Assembly: GCA_947475855.1 (NCBI GenBank)
Contig: CANJPN010000227.1
Coordinates: 1-9,139 of the forward strand
From: Bradyrhizobiaceae bacterium
GTDB lineage: Bacteria > Pseudomonadota > Alphaproteobacteria > Rhizobiales > Hyphomicrobiaceae
DNA: 9,139 bases
Reading direction: 5' to 3'
Shown here: positions 1 through 6,641 of the stretch, one piece after another
How positions within the stretch are numbered: position 1 is the first letter of the stretch
How the letters are laid out: the number at the start of each line of letters is the position of its first letter
Program-made: the position numbers and the translations under genes
The notes under the pieces: generated by a model
What the model was told of the DNA's origin: nothing
The model's database searches: none
The model's input: only the letters and a program-made list of their open reading frames with translations

Positions 1-408
<408 letters not shown>

Positions 409-680
409 CACCCTTCTCCTTTACATCCTTACGTCCTGAGCACTGCCGCTGCTCCGACCACCATCTTGTCGCTGTTCCGCCGGAGGCGTGAGCCGAGAGC
501 CGGGGTCTTGCCGTTTGCGAAAGGTGCACACGGCTCGCCGCGAGCGCGGCAGTGCACAACTCGTTTGCGGCAAGGTCCCGGATAGCCTCGCTGCTCTCGG
601 CTTCCGGGAAAGCAAAGCATTTCGAGGCACTCGCGCAGGCCGACCCGATCACTGCGCAGGTGGCAGACCCCGATGCCCTA
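409..680. other. Non-coding stretch between convergent genes
   Basis: No frame here has a recognisable protein or a convincing ribosome site. A minus-strand frame (374-652) is open but overlaps the SUMF1 gene end and has the Arg/Ser/Ala-rich composition of a shadow. The only structure seen is the nested inverted repeat at 507-574. The flanking genes converge on this stretch, so it should hold their terminators, but no stem followed by a T-run is evident. Confidence 0.5.
507..574. repeat. Nested imperfect inverted repeats
   Basis: Three symmetric arm pairs sit one inside another: CTTGCCG (507-513) with CGGCAAG (568-574), GTGCAC (524-529) with GTGCAC (552-557), and GCTCG (533-537) with CGAGC (541-545) around a 3-nt loop. 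A direct similarity also exists between CGTTTGCGAAAGGT and CGTTTGCGGCAAGGT in the outer arms. It could fold as a long interrupted stem and might serve convergent transcription termination, or be a decayed repeat. There is no T-tract. Confidence 0.4.
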
Positions 681-1151
681 CTACCCCTTCGGCTTGACGG
701 TGCCGGCTATTGCTTTCTCGAGGTCTTCGCGCTCTTCGCAGCCATAGGGGCAGAGCCTGACGAGCTTGGCGAGGTTGGCTTTGGCGCGGTCGAGCTGGCC
801 CAACTCGACGAACATCTCGCCCTGGTATTCCAGCGCGCCGAGGTGATCGGCGTCGAAGTCGAGCGCCTTGGCGTAGAACGTCGCGGCCTGCTTGTAGTCG
901 CCGGACTTGCGGTAGCTGAACCCTAAGAGATTGTAGACGTCCGCGTGCTGGTGGGTCTGCAGCATCGGCGTCAACTCTTCGATCGCTGCCTTGAAATCCT
1001 TGGCCTTCACTTTCGCGCGGACCGACGCGAGATCCGGGGCGTTGGTGTCGACGGGGGTGTCGACGGCCATCGCGGGGGCGGACATACCGGCGCACGCGAC
1101 GATGGCGCTGACGGCGGCGGCGCGGACTGCTTTGCCAAGACGTGTGCTCAT
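681..1151 (-). CDS. Exported tetratricopeptide-repeat protein
   Basis: This is a 156-residue protein starting at ATG 1151. That start has AGAGG nine bases upstream and gives a clean signal peptide; an in-frame start 13 codons further up adds only an Arg/His-rich leader. Residues 1-29 form a Sec signal (RLGKAVR, hydrophobic run, APAMA before Val30). IVAC at 17-20 also resembles a lipobox, so a lipoprotein is an alternative. Two TPR units follow at about 69-102 (ADVYNLLGFSYRKSGDYKQA) and 103-136 (LGALEYQGEMFVELGQLDRA), with a degenerate helix pair at 41-66. The tail carries CPYGCEEREDLEKAI; its two Cys could form a disulfide or bind a metal after export. TPRs mediate protein contacts, so it is likely a periplasmic adaptor. 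It lies 108 bp downstream of the MBL-fold gene on the same strand and may be co-transcribed. The function is not known. Confidence 0.85.
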   Translation of the reverse strand: MSTRLGKAVRAAAVSAIVACAGMSAPAMAVDTPVDTNAPDLASVRAKVKAKDFKAAIEELTPMLQTHQHADVYNLLGFSYRKSGDYKQAATFYAKALDFDADHLGALEYQGEMFVELGQLDRAKANLAKLVRLCPYGCEEREDLEKAIAGTVKPKG

Positions 1152-1206
1152 GACGTGATGCCTCTGATTGGGATGTCTCTGCTTCGGCAACGGTGGGCGT
1201 GCAGGT

Positions 1207-1250
1207 GGCAGCGGCCGGAGCGTTCATCCACTCGAGAGCTGGCCGCTGCC
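1207..1250. repeat. 10-bp inverted repeat between MBL-fold and TPR genes
   Basis: GGCAGCGGCC (1207-1216) is perfectly complementary to GGCCGCTGCC (1241-1250) around a 24-nt spacer. It lies in the 108-bp gap between two minus-strand genes, ten bases after the hydrolase stop codon. Read on the minus strand there is no T-run after the stem, so a classical intrinsic terminator is doubtful. It may stabilise or partially terminate the upstream message. Confidence 0.45.
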
Positions 1251-1259
1251 GCGTGCGCA

Positions 1260-2225
1260 TCACGCCTTGGAAGGCGTCAGCGTGTAGCCTGAGCCGTCCT
1301 TCGCGATGATGCCGGCGCCGGGCCAGGGGAAGTGATAGCCGGCAACCAGGATCTTGTCGGCGACGAGACGATCGGCAAGGGCGCGGCGCGATTTTTCAGC
1401 GAGTGAGGCATTCTGGTCGAACACGCCATGCCAGCCGGGATTGGGCAGCGACATCGCGGGTTGATAGAACATGTCGCCGGAATAGATCATCTGGGCGTTC
1501 CCCGACGAAAGGTGGAACGCGATGTGGCCGGGCGTGTGGCCGGGGGTGGCGATGGTGCGGACGCCGGGCATCACCTCGCGTTCGCCGTCGATCCGGCGCA
1601 CGTTCTTCCAGGTCGCGATGGTCGACTGGATGCGTTTGGCGAGTGGGCGCCGCGCTTCGGGCAGTTTTTCGATCACGGCCGGGTCGGTCCAGAAATCGTA
1701 TTCGGCTGACGACACGATGATCTCGGCGTTCGGATAGACCTGGGCGTTGGTTCCCTTTTCCATCAGGCCGAAGATGTGGTCGGGATGGAAATGGGAGATC
1801 ATCACCTTGGTGACTTTCGCCGGATCGAGGCCCGCGGCCTTCATGTTGGCGTGCAGTGTGCCAGCACTGGGCTGAACCTGACCGCCGGTGCCGGCGTCGA
1901 ACTGGATTAGCTCGTTGCCGGCCTTCACCAGCAGCGGCGTGAATGGGATCGAGACGAAGGCGTCGGTGAGCCCGGCCTTGCGCATCGAGCCTTTCACGTC
2001 GTCGATGCTGGCGTTGGCGATGAAGACGGGGTCGTGGGGCTTCTCCCAGATGCCGTCATATACGGCGGTGCATTCGAAGCTGCCGACCTTGTAGGTGGAA
2101 AAGCCCTTGGCAGGGGGGGCCGTGGTCTGGGCGAATGCCGGATCGATGGAGAGACGCGAGGTGAGACCGAAGGCGAGGGCGAGGCCGGCGCCGGCGACGG
2201 CTTCGCGGCGGGATACGATGGACAT
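1260..2225 (-). CDS. Tat-exported MBL-fold metallo-hydrolase
   Basis: The protein has 321 residues from ATG at 2225, with AGGAG six bases upstream. The N-terminus MSIVSRREAVAGAG then a hydrophobic stretch and AFA before Gln33 is a twin-arginine export signal, so the enzyme probably folds with its metals in the cytoplasm and acts in the periplasm. The metallo-beta-lactamase fold is clear: HFHPDH at 145-150 (the HxHxDH zinc motif), TPGHTPGH at 227-234, SGD with Asp251, and GYHFPWPG with His298. These supply both zinc sites of a binuclear hydrolase. The general look matches the large group of periplasmic 'MBL fold metallo-hydrolases', which includes lactonase-like and methyl-parathion-hydrolase-like enzymes. 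The substrate cannot be told from sequence, and it is not a typical antibiotic beta-lactamase. It is divergent from the sigma/anti-sigma genes, and a GGAATAA motif upstream suggests it may belong to that regulon. Confidence 0.92.
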   Translation of the reverse strand: MSIVSRREAVAGAGLALAFGLTSRLSIDPAFAQTTAPPAKGFSTYKVGSFECTAVYDGIWEKPHDPVFIANASIDDVKGSMRKAGLTDAFVSIPFTPLLVKAGNELIQFDAGTGGQVQPSAGTLHANMKAAGLDPAKVTKVMISHFHPDHIFGLMEKGTNAQVYPNAEIIVSSAEYDFWTDPAVIEKLPEARRPLAKRIQSTIATWKNVRRIDGEREVMPGVRTIATPGHTPGHIAFHLSSGNAQMIYSGDMFYQPAMSLPNPGWHGVFDQNASLAEKSRRALADRLVADKILVAGYHFPWPGAGIIAKDGSGYTLTPSKA

Positions 2226-2231
2226 GACTTG

Positions 2232-2236
2232 CTCCT
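2232..2236 (-). promoter_or_regulatory. Ribosome binding site of the MBL-fold gene
   Basis: AGGAG on the minus strand lies six bases before the ATG at 2225. It fixes that start and with it the intact Tat signal. Confidence 0.75.
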
Positions 2237-2305
2237 GGTCTGAGGGAATCCTGCATATCGTGGGGCTTCTTCGTGAGAAGGCGGGGTAGCGCTGCCCACG
2301 TGTCG

Positions 2306-2334
2306 GACGACTCTCGCGCGCCGGTGCTTATTCC
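2306..2334 (-). promoter_or_regulatory. Candidate ECF-type promoter toward the MBL-fold gene
   Basis: On the minus strand GGAATAA (2334-2328) is followed after 16 bases by GTCGTC (2311-2306). A GGAA-type -35 with a CGTC-like -10 is the general form of ECF sigma promoters, and the divergent neighbour encodes such a sigma factor. This would start transcription near 2300, leaving a leader of about 75 nt. Spacing rules differ between ECF groups, so this is only a candidate. Confidence 0.35.
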
Positions 2335-2392
2335 TTCGCTGCAACCGGGAATCTTCGGTTCGATGCGGGAAAGCATCTTTCTCGCCGGCGAT

Positions 2393-2399
2393 GGAATAA
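2393..2399 (+). promoter_or_regulatory. GGAATAA motif upstream of the sigma factor gene
   Basis: The same heptamer as in the divergent candidate promoter occurs on the plus strand 69 bases before the chosen sigma start, as expected for an autoregulated ECF gene. I do not see a matching GTCGTC at the same spacing (the nearest, GTCGTG at 2409-2414, is too close), so this is weaker. Confidence 0.22.
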
Positions 2400-2468
2400 A
2401 AAGCCGGTGTCGTGAATCTTCCCGTTAGCGCAGCCGTCGGCTGTCGCCGCTTCGGCCATGAGTACGCG

Positions 2469-3023
2469 ATGATCCCGCGCGCGAGCTTCGAGCAGGTGGC
2501 ACTGCCGCACATGGCGGCGGCGTTCAATCTCGCGCGCCATATCCTGGGGCAGCGCGCGGACGCGGAAGATGCCGTGCAGGATGCCTATGTCCGCGCCTAT
2601 CGCGCTTATCATCAGCTCGAGAGCCAGGATATCAAGCCGTGGCTGCTGACGATCGTGCGCAACGTCTGCTACCGGCGTCTCCAGCAACGCCGGCGCGCCA
2701 ACAACGTGATCTCGCTGGACGAGGCGATCAATCCTGGCGTGGCGGCGGGAGAGTTCGAACTTCACTCGGGGCTGCGATCGCCGGAGGAAGCCGCGATCGG
2801 TGCCTCGGAGCAGACGCTCGTTTCCGCGGCGATCGCGGATCTGCCGCCGGCTTTTAGAGAAGTGATCGTGCTGCGCGAGATCGAGGAACTTTCCTATCGC
2901 GAGATCGCGGACATCATCGGTGCTCCGGTCGGCACGGTGATGTCCCGGCTCGCGCGTGCGCGCAGTCAATTGAAGGAGCGGCTGACGAGGCTGTTGGATC
3001 GGGATGAGAGCGATGCGATGTGA
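2469..3023 (+). CDS. ECF (sigma-70 family) RNA polymerase sigma factor
   Basis: From ATG 2469 the product has 184 residues. A GTG at 2412 would add 19, but the longer leader shows no family-like sequence, and the usual ECF beginning (short tail, then FEQVALPHMAAAFNLAR) fits the ATG. Neither start has a good ribosome site. Region 2 spans about 10-75: DAEDAVQDAYVRAYR (2.1-2.2, core binding) and PWLLTIVRNVCYRRLQQRRR (2.3-2.4, -10 recognition and melting). A linker of about 40 residues leads to region 4 at about 118-172: LPPAFREVIVLREIEELSY, then REIADIIGAPVGTVMSRLAR, the helix-turn-helix that reads the -35. It overlaps the anti-sigma gene by 20 bp (11 bp if that gene starts at 3013), which implies translational coupling and balanced production. 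It should be released by stress sensed through the anti-sigma factor and direct transcription of itself and a small regulon. The signal is unknown. Confidence 0.93.
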   Translation: MIPRASFEQVALPHMAAAFNLARHILGQRADAEDAVQDAYVRAYRAYHQLESQDIKPWLLTIVRNVCYRRLQQRRRANNVISLDEAINPGVAAGEFELHSGLRSPEEAAIGASEQTLVSAAIADLPPAFREVIVLREIEELSYREIADIIGAPVGTVMSRLARARSQLKERLTRLLDRDESDAM

Positions 3024-3798
3024 CGAGGCGAGCGTGCTGATCGGCGCGTATCGCGACGAGGAGCTGACGGCACAGGAGCGGCGAACGCTGGAAGCGCACT
3101 TGGCGACTTGCCCGGCGTGCCGTGAACGGCTGGCCGACGAAGATCGGGTGGGGCGCGCGATCAGAGAGCAGGCGCGCTACGCCTCGTCCGTGGGTCTCGA
3201 AGGGCGCGTGATCGGGGCGCTGGAGCGCGAGAAGGCGGAGATGCCGCTGGAGGCTTCGGCGTTGTCCGGCGCGAGCGCGGGGCAAGTGCGCAGCGCCTTG
3301 CGGCCGAGTTGGGCCGGCTTGGCGGCGACAGCCGTGCTCGCGGCGGCGTTGTCATCAGCGGGGACGTGGTGGGCGGTCAGTTCGAGCGGGCACGTCAAGG
3401 CGCTGGAGCGGGAGATTGCGTCCGCGCATATCCGCTCGCTGCTGCAGGAATCGCCGATCCAGGTGGCATCGTCGGACCAGCATACCGTGCGGCCCTGGTT
3501 CGCGGGTCGAGCAGATGTCGCGCCAATGGTCAGGGATCTCGATGTGAGCGGGTTCGCGCTGCTCGGCGGCCGGCTCGATTTCGTCGACGACAGGCGTGTC
3601 GGGGTGGTGGTCTATACGCGCCGCAAGCACGTCATCAACGTGTTCGCGTGGGCATCACCGGGGGCGCTGGACAGCGCGCCCTCGCGATCGATGCGCAACG
3701 GCTACAATCTCTTGGGTTGGACGCGCGGCGGGGTCGCGTACTGGGCGATTTCCGATCTCAACGCGGACGAACTCGGAGAGCTGGCGGGGTTGCTGTAG
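3004..3798 (+). CDS. Zinc-binding (ZAS-type) transmembrane anti-sigma factor
   Basis: The gene encodes 264 residues from ATG 3004; an ATG at 3013 is equally possible and gives the common family beginning MRCDEAS. The N-terminal anti-sigma domain (about 1-55) carries Cys6 and HLATCPAC (His32, Cys36, Cys39), the H-x3-C-x2-C zinc motif that holds the sigma factor and in some members responds to oxidants. A single membrane helix lies at about 103-125 (WAGLAATAVLAAALSSAGTW). The periplasmic part (about 128-264) contains GFALLGGRLDFVDDRRVGVV, YTRRKHVINVFAW, and NGYNLLGWTRGGVAYWAISD, all recurrent in proteobacterial anti-sigma factors paired with this kind of ECF sigma. Overlap with the upstream sigma gene makes partnership almost certain. 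The sensed signal is unknown; a periplasmic or redox cue is an inference from the zinc motif and topology. Confidence 0.9.
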   Translation: MRAMRCDEASVLIGAYRDEELTAQERRTLEAHLATCPACRERLADEDRVGRAIREQARYASSVGLEGRVIGALEREKAEMPLEASALSGASAGQVRSALRPSWAGLAATAVLAAALSSAGTWWAVSSSGHVKALEREIASAHIRSLLQESPIQVASSDQHTVRPWFAGRADVAPMVRDLDVSGFALLGGRLDFVDDRRVGVVVYTRRKHVINVFAWASPGALDSAPSRSMRNGYNLLGWTRGGVAYWAISDLNADELGELAGLL

Positions 3799-3818
3799 GA
3801 AACTTGCGGGCATTTAAT

Positions 3819-3871
3819 CGGGGTCAGACCCTCCATGGTTGCCCGCCTCGGGCAGGACGGGTCTGACCCCG
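3819..3871. terminator. Perfect 13-bp inverted repeat between convergent genes
   Basis: CGGGGTCAGACCC (3819-3831) pairs with GGGTCTGACCCCG (3859-3871), and an inner hairpin GCCCG-CCT-CGGGC occupies 3841-3853. It starts 21 bases after the anti-sigma stop and ends 8 bases before the stop of the convergent oxidoreductase gene, the position of a bidirectional terminator. No T-run follows either arm. From memory, GGGTCAGACCC palindromes recur in other proteobacterial genomes as dispersed repeats, so it may be a REP-like element rather than a bespoke terminator. Confidence 0.6.
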
Positions 3872-3878
3872 GGCTCGG

Positions 3879-4829
3879 CTACTCCAATCCCGTGGGCATC
3901 GGCACGTTCTCGGGTTCGAGCGTCATCCCGGATTGCATGGCGATGGTTTCGAGGAGGGCGGCGAAGTCTTTCTCGAGATAGGCTTTGCCTTCGGGCTTGA
4001 GGAAGGCGGTGCCGTAGTGGGCCTGGATCGCCTGACGGGCGGCTGCCGTGACGGGCATCGGCACGTGCAGGTCGTGACCGGCCTTGAGGCCGAGATCGAG
4101 ATCCTTCAGCAGCAGTTCGTGCGTGAAGGTGGTGGTCCAATCGAGGTTGACGAGGGCGTTCGTCTTGTACTTCGTGAACATCGAGCCCATGACGGAATTG
4201 TTCATGAAGTCGAGGAACGCGTGGCGAGGAACGCCCAGCTTCTCGGCCATGATCGTGATCTCGCACAGGTTCTGGATCACGACGCCGAGCATCACGTTGT
4301 GCGCGATCTTGCAGATGCGCGACAGCTCGCCTTCACCGACGTAGGAGACGCCGCGCGGGGAGAACACGTCGAGCATCGGCTTGACGACATCGTAGGCGGC
4401 CTTCGGGCCGGACGCGACGGCGGAGAGCTTGCCGGCTTTGATGACCTTGGCGTTGCCCGACACCGGGCAGGTGACGAACTGCGAGCCCTTGGCGGTGAGC
4501 TTTTCACGCAGCGCGGCTGACTCTTCGACCGAGATCGACGAGCAGTCGACGACGATCTTCGGCACCTTCGCGCCGGTCATCACGCCGTTGGCGCCGAACA
4601 GCACCTGGTCGACGTCCTTGCCGGTCGAGACCATCGTGAAGACGACGTCGGTGGCGGCGAGATCGACGGGCTTGTCGAGCAGCTTGCCGCCCTTCTTGAC
4701 GAGCGGGTCGGCCTTCGACTTCGTACGATTCCAGATCGAGACGTCGTGGCCGGCCTTGATGAGCCGGTCCGCCATTTGCTCGCCCATGCGGCCGAGGCCG
4801 ATCCAGCCGATCGTGTGTTTGGTGGTCAT
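3879..4829 (-). CDS. NAD(P)-dependent oxidoreductase, 3-hydroxyisobutyrate dehydrogenase family
   Basis: The protein has 316 residues from ATG 4829, with AAGGA eight bases upstream. An N-terminal Rossmann fold begins IGWIGLGRMG (GxGxxG at 11-16) and continues to SIWNRTKSK (about 31-39); the Asn-Arg-Thr after beta-2 favours NADP(H) over NAD(H) in this family. Substrate-side motifs are DCSSISVEES (95-104) and CPVSGNAKVIKAGKLS (121-136), a variant of the usual APVSGG-GA--GTL. The catalytic Lys174 and Asn178 sit in CKIAHNVML, and LLLKDLDLGL (239-248) supplies the helical-domain KD pair. The family oxidises beta-hydroxyacids or reduces the semialdehydes (3-hydroxyisobutyrate, tartronate semialdehyde, glyoxylate and others). 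The substrate here cannot be assigned. It is the second gene behind the M24 enzyme, under a probable LacI-controlled promoter, so it likely handles a product of that enzyme. Confidence 0.92.
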   Translation of the reverse strand: MTTKHTIGWIGLGRMGEQMADRLIKAGHDVSIWNRTKSKADPLVKKGGKLLDKPVDLAATDVVFTMVSTGKDVDQVLFGANGVMTGAKVPKIVVDCSSISVEESAALREKLTAKGSQFVTCPVSGNAKVIKAGKLSAVASGPKAAYDVVKPMLDVFSPRGVSYVGEGELSRICKIAHNVMLGVVIQNLCEITIMAEKLGVPRHAFLDFMNNSVMGSMFTKYKTNALVNLDWTTTFTHELLLKDLDLGLKAGHDLHVPMPVTAAARQAIQAHYGTAFLKPEGKAYLEKDFAALLETIAMQSGMTLEPENVPMPTGLE

Positions 4830-4837
4830 TGTGGGGT

Positions 4838-4842
4838 TCCTT
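4838..4842 (-). promoter_or_regulatory. Ribosome binding site of the oxidoreductase gene
   Basis: AAGGA on the minus strand lies eight bases before ATG 4829. It sits only nine bases from the foot of the 4851-4962 inverted repeat, so folding of that repeat could affect its accessibility. Confidence 0.6.
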
Positions 4843-4850
4843 TTGGGGAG

Positions 4851-4962
4851 AGGCAGCAGGAACTCAGGCAGCAGGCAGCAGGAAGAAAACCATTCCTTCT
4901 GACCCGCGCCCTGGTTCGCTTACCTCCGGGATAACTAACTGCTGCCTGAGTTCCTGCTGCCT
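4851..4962. repeat. 24-bp perfect inverted repeat built of AGGCAGC units
   Basis: The arm at 4851-4874 (AGGCAGCAGGAACTCAGG followed by CAGCAG) is repeated in perfect inverse at 4939-4962, with a 64-nt spacer. Beside each arm the heptamer AGGCAGC is repeated again (4875-4882 on the left, 4963-4969 on the right). The right end merges with the TAG stop of the M24 gene (4968-4970), so the repeat abuts or supplies the stop codon. It fills nearly the whole 138-bp gap between two minus-strand genes that otherwise look co-transcribed. As RNA it would form a very stable stem. It looks inserted and mobile-repeat-like; no transposase is present. Confidence 0.85.
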
Positions 4963-4967
4963 GCTGC

Positions 4968-6278
4968 CTAGTACCGGTTGGCGATCGGCAGGTGCTCGGC
5001 GGGGAAGAGGGAAATGATCTGGCAGCCCTTGTCGGTGACGATCACTTCTTCCTCGATGCGGGCGCCGGAGAAGCCGTCCGTTGCCGGGCAGTAGGTCTCG
5101 ATGGCGAACACCATGCCGGCCTTCAACTCCATCGGGTGCTCGAGCGAGACGAGGCGCGAGATGATCGGGCGTTCGTGCAAGGCGAGGCCGAGGCCGTGGC
5201 CGAACTGCAGGCCGAAGGCGGCCATTTCGCTAGGGAAGCCGAACTCCTCGCACTTCGGGAACGCCCGCGCGATCACGTCGGTCGACTGGCCGGGCTTGAT
5301 GAGCGCGATGGCGCTGTCGATCCAATGGCGGGCCTTCTTGTAGGCGTCGTTCTGGCTCGGCGTGGCGCGGCCGACGTTGAAGGTGCGGTAGTAGCAGGTG
5401 CGATAGCCCATGTACGACTGCAGGATGTCGAAGAACGCCTGGTCGCCGGGCCGGATCAAGCGGTCGGTGAAGTTGTGCGGGTGCGGATTGCAGCGCTCGC
5501 CCGAGATCGCGTTGATCGCCTCGACGTCGTCGGAGCCCATTTCGTAGAGCATCTTGTTGGCGCGGGCGACGATGTCGTTTTCACGGACGCCCGGCTTCAG
5601 CTCCTCGTAGATCATCTGGTAGACGCCATCGACCATGGCGGCGGCTTGATTGAGCAGGATCAGCTCGTCCTGGTTCTTGATCTCGCGGGCGTCGAGCATG
5701 ACCTGCTGGCCGTCGACCAGCTTGAGGCCTTCGGCCTGCAACGCGAGCCACATGCCGGGCTCGACGAGGTCGATGCCAAGGGGCATGTCGGCGACGCCGG
5801 CTTCCTTCAGGAGGCCCGCGATCTCCTTGGCGTGCGAGGCCATCAGGCCGACGGAGGGAGGAACCGTGCCGCGCATGCCGAGCATGCCTGCGCGGAAGTT
5901 CTCCGGCGGCATCCAATCGCAAAAGAGGCGGTGATGAACGGCGGCGGAGCCGAAGTCCCACTCGATCGGCTCCTTGTCGCCGGCGAGCAGCGCGAAGCGA
6001 CAGAGCTTGTCGCGCTCCCATTCGCCGATCTTGGTGCCGGTGACGTAGCGGATGTTGTTCACGTCGAACATCAGCAGCGCGCCGAGATTAGAATTCTTCA
6101 GAGCCTGCTTGGCGCGGGCGAGGCGGTAGTTGTGGAGGCGGCGGAAGTCGACGCGGGTTTCGAAGTCGACGTTGGTGTGGCCGAAGGCGGGGACCGGGCG
6201 GGCCCAGTTCCAGTGGGTCTGCAACGATTTCGTCGCGGAGTCCGCCGTTATGATGGTGGGGTCCTTGCGCTTGGTCAT
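4968..6278 (-). CDS. M24-family metallohydrolase (Xaa-Pro peptidase/creatinase fold), second metal-ligand Asp replaced by Cys
   Basis: The protein has 436 residues. ATG 6278 is chosen because GGAGGAGAGG lies five bases upstream; the same frame stays open to 6995 but runs antisense to the LacI gene. The N-terminal creatinase-type domain covers about 45-200 (LLMFDVNNIRYVTG at 68-81). The C-terminal 'pita-bread' domain covers about 205-436. Peptidase ligands appear as Asp284 (FFDI), His361 (FGHGLGLALHE), Glu394 (MVFAIETYCP) and Glu409 (RIEEEVIVT). The second Asp, normally 11 residues after the first, is Cys295 in GYRTCYYRTF. Non-peptidase members of this fold include creatinase, ectoine hydrolase and the DMSP lyase DddP, so a small-molecule hydrolase or lyase is at least as likely as a proline dipeptidase. 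No export signal is seen, so it should be cytoplasmic. It heads the operon with the oxidoreductase and is divergent from a LacI-family gene. Fold is certain; substrate unknown. Confidence 0.9.
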   Translation of the reverse strand: MTKRKDPTIITADSATKSLQTHWNWARPVPAFGHTNVDFETRVDFRRLHNYRLARAKQALKNSNLGALLMFDVNNIRYVTGTKIGEWERDKLCRFALLAGDKEPIEWDFGSAAVHHRLFCDWMPPENFRAGMLGMRGTVPPSVGLMASHAKEIAGLLKEAGVADMPLGIDLVEPGMWLALQAEGLKLVDGQQVMLDAREIKNQDELILLNQAAAMVDGVYQMIYEELKPGVRENDIVARANKMLYEMGSDDVEAINAISGERCNPHPHNFTDRLIRPGDQAFFDILQSYMGYRTCYYRTFNVGRATPSQNDAYKKARHWIDSAIALIKPGQSTDVIARAFPKCEEFGFPSEMAAFGLQFGHGLGLALHERPIISRLVSLEHPMELKAGMVFAIETYCPATDGFSGARIEEEVIVTDKGCQIISLFPAEHLPIANRY

Positions 6279-6437
6279 ATGGGCCTCTCCTCCGGGGCAA
6301 TGCGTCTCTCCGGCGGATGCCGGCGCGAGGTCGTCTGGGTTGCGCACTCCTAGGACTTCGCCGGGAGCAGCGCCAGTGTTTCGAGCATGCCGCAATCGCA
6401 CGTGCCGCAGGCGACCGGAATGGGTCAGACGCGCCGG

Positions 6438-6451
6438 TGCAAACGATTGCA
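6438..6451. promoter_or_regulatory. LacI-family operator
   Basis: TGCAAACGATTGCA matches the classical LacI/GalR-family palindrome TGNAANCGNTTNCA at every fixed position; only the two bases flanking the central CG break symmetry. It lies in the region between the LacI-family gene and the divergent M24 gene, about 5-18 bases past the predicted start of M24 transcription, an ideal repression site. I see no second copy of equal quality in the intergenic region. Confidence 0.8.
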
Positions 6452-6462
6452 TTGTCGGCGGG

Positions 6463-6491
6463 AAATTGCTGACCGAAGTGGGTTTTGTCAA
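6463..6491 (-). promoter_or_regulatory. Promoter of the M24-oxidoreductase operon
   Basis: On the minus strand a perfect TTGACA (6491-6486) is followed after 17 bases by CAATTT (6468-6463). The -35 is ideal and the -10 is weak. Transcription would start near 6456 with a leader of about 178 nt, and the LacI-type operator sits just downstream of the start. Confidence 0.55.
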
Positions 6492-6641
6492 GGGAATTGG
6501 AGGGTAAGGGACGGCGCGGGTAGACCTATAAGGGAGACGGAGGGGCGATCTCAGATGGGGCTTTCTCTTGGCTCGCCCTGATTGTAAACCCTCCAAGTGC
6601 CTTGTGTTTTTCCAAACGGCTGGCGCTGAGGAGAGGTCCAG

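Larger units (their letters stand above)
6279..6641. other. Divergent regulatory region between M24 and LacI-family genes
   Basis: These 363 bp separate two divergent start codons. They contain the M24 ribosome site (GGAGGAGAGG, minus strand, 6284-6293), the LacI-type operator and minus-strand promoter described separately, and GGAGAGG five bases before the LacI ATG at 6642. A CTATAA at about 6526-6531 could be a -10 for the LacI gene, but I find no good -35 for it. No small gene is convincing here. Confidence 0.6.

Noticed and set aside
2412..2468. Upstream GTG start for the sigma factor
   Set aside because: It would add 19 residues unlike ECF N-termini and would lie where the sigma gene's own promoter is expected. 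ATG 2469 gives the normal start.
4992..6353. A 453-codon open frame on the plus strand, antisense to the M24 gene
   Set aside because: It is long only because the GC-rich opposite strand lacks stops. Its product is a Gly/Ala/Val/Asp/His-rich string with no domain, it lacks a ribosome site, and the minus-strand M24 frame has clear motifs.
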